Assembly: GCA_902812345.1 (NCBI GenBank)
Contig: CADDZM010000023.1
Coordinates: 1-33,628, forward strand
Direction of reading: 5' to 3'
DNA from: Chloroflexota bacterium
GTDB taxonomy: Bacteria > Chloroflexota > Chloroflexia > Chloroheliales > Chloroheliaceae
DNA: 33,628 nucleotides
Shown: positions 32,552-33,628 of the stretch, piece by piece
How positions within the stretch are numbered: the stretch's first letter is position 1
Layout of the letters: each line of letters begins with the position of its first letter
Program-made: the position numbers and the translations under genes
The notes under the pieces: generated by a model
The model's database searches: none
Told to the model about the DNA's origin: nothing
What the model saw: the letters and a program-made list of their open reading frames with translations, nothing else

Positions 32552-33628
32552 TTCTAATTGGCGGAGCGGCTTCGTCCGCCGAGTACTCTTTGATCAACTG
32601 TGGAATAGGGAAGTCGTAAGTGCCGGTGGTATCTTTGACCATCTTTACGATGTACATCGGTTGCAGAGCCTGGTGGTCTTCCTTGCGGAAGGTTTCCTTG
32701 CCCTTGGGAGCCAGGAAAGACATGCCTTCCATGGCCGGGATAAGTTTTTCAGGGTCGGTGTCACCAGATGTCTTTTCGAGAGCGGTCTGGATAGCCGAGG
32801 CCGCCGCGAAGCCGTCCGGGGCAAAGATGTCGGGGAAAGTATTGTACTTACTCTTGTAAGCCTTGACCAGGGCATCATTCTCGGCAGTCTTGGGGAACTG
32901 GTTCCAGTAAAGGCCCACGCCCTGGGTACCGATGAGCACGTCACCGGCCGCTTTAATGGTGTTCGCGTCGCCGACCGGGCTGACAGCCACGATTTTGTTA
33001 AACAGGTCGTTGTCCTTCATCTGCTGAAAGAGTTTTGCGCCGGTGGTACCGGCCCAGTTCAGCACCATTACGTCCGGGGCCGCGTCCAGCACTTTCTGGA
33101 TATAGGGGGTAAATTCGGTCGCCGCCGGGGGTACGGCTACTTCGACCCACTGGATACCGGCGGCCTTGGCGCCGATTTCCTTCCAACCGACGTTTGCGCC
33201 CTGGCCGAAAGCGTTGTCCTGGTAAAAGCTAACGATTTTCTTGGACTTGGTCGCCAGGCTGACGGCATAAGCCGCGCCTACCACCGCGTCCTGGTCGGTG
33301 TTGCGAGCGGTGCGGAAGGCGTAGCGGCTGAAGTTTGTACCGGTCAGGGCTGGGGCCGCCGCCGGGGTCACGATAAAGATTTTCTTGAGTTCCTTGTCAT
33401 TTACAGCAGAAATCGCCAGGGCTTGCGGGCTGCCGGGCGTGCCGACCAGGATTTCAGCGCCGTCTTGCTGGACCAGCTTGCGGGCAGCGTCTACGGCCTT
33501 CTCCGGGGTGCCGTTATCGTCTTCGACCAGGACTTTAACCTCGCGCCCACCGATTTTATTGGTGCCTTTGGTGTAATAATCGAGGCCAAGCATGAAACCG
33601 CGTTCGAGCATTTCACCGTAATACGAAA
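32544..33628 (-). CDS. ABC transporter substrate-binding protein, LivK/Leu-Ile-Val-binding type (partial)
   Basis: At least 361 residues, open to the window edge; the signal peptide and first residues are missing. Visible motifs are GFMLGLDYYTKGTNKIGGREVKVLVEDDNGTPEKAVDAARKLVQQDGAEILVGTPGSPQALAI, then IFIVTPAAAPALTG and TRNTDQDAVVGAAYA-like segments, and PDGFAAASAIQTALEKTSGDTDPEKL, all typical of periplasmic-binding fold type I amino-acid binders. The protein is presumably a lipoprotein that captures the ligand and hands it to LivHM. It is the first gene of the operon. The C-terminus ends inside the heptamer array. Ligand specificity cannot be read: it may be branched-chain amino acids, amides, urea or aromatic acids. 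Confidence 0.9.
   Translation of the reverse strand, partial: SYYGEMLERGFMLGLDYYTKGTNKIGGREVKVLVEDDNGTPEKAVDAARKLVQQDGAEILVGTPGSPQALAISAVNDKELKKIFIVTPAAAPALTGTNFSRYAFRTARNTDQDAVVGAAYAVSLATKSKKIVSFYQDNAFGQGANVGWKEIGAKAAGIQWVEVAVPPAATEFTPYIQKVLDAAPDVMVLNWAGTTGAKLFQQMKDNDLFNKIVAVSPVGDANTIKAAGDVLIGTQGVGLYWNQFPKTAENDALVKAYKSKYNTFPDIFAPDGFAAASAIQTALEKTSGDTDPEKLIPAMEGMSFLAPKGKETFRKEDHQALQPMYIVKMVKDTTGTYDFPIPQLIKEYSADEAAPPIRRK

Overview
The window reads as chromosomal DNA of a Chloroflexota-type bacterium (my inference). The main grounds are a tandem pair of TIGR03663/Agl23-type membrane proteins, one with an NHL propeller; large membrane-anchored WD40 and LysM proteins with Thr/Pro/Ala-rich linkers; a T-box leader on a homodimer-type glycyl-tRNA synthetase; and many GTG/TTG starts. 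I saw no tRNA, rRNA, CRISPR array, transposase or prophage module.

Layout. 1-498 (-) is the start of ftsY, cut by the window edge. 1005-4259 (+) is a membrane-anchored WD40 protein. 4307-8452 (-) holds a histidine phosphatase, a four-helix-bundle gene broken by a nonsense codon, glyS under a glycine T-box riboswitch, and a dinD-like gene with a possible SOS operator. 8784-9530 (+) is clpS plus an unknown small gene. 9708-11309 (-) is a TPR-TM-LysM protein. 11310-12027 is non-coding and holds phased DnaA-box-like motifs. 12028-21309 (+) is a three-gene block of very large GT-C-fold membrane proteins that share an acidic DDEMD motif in an inserted hydrophilic loop. It collides tail-to-tail with 21292-26185 (-), a probable operon SDR / DUF1360 / GH15 / pyridine nucleotide-disulfide oxidoreductase. 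26408-27256 (+) is an APH-fold kinase with an altered catalytic residue. 27646-28530 (+) is a secreted protein. 28639-28730 carries three copies of a 23-bp repeat. 28851-33628 (-) is a complete Liv-type (HAAT) ABC transporter operon in the order binding protein-G-F-H-M, with the 5' end of the binding-protein gene outside the window.

How the parts work together. The three GT-C genes probably form one envelope glycosylation or glycan-translocation module. The four-gene minus-strand block combines carbohydrate hydrolysis with redox enzymes. The Liv operon imports amino acids or similar small molecules. glyS is controlled by uncharged tRNA-Gly.

The most unusual signal is a dispersed set of heptanucleotide-periodic arrays (TACTGAC-type and TTGAACG-type) in the gaps between genes. 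Several touch or overlap stop and start codons: the livK stop, the livG start, the glyS end and the four-helix-bundle stop. The best candidates for something undescribed are these arrays and the shared DDEMD loops of the GT-C trio.
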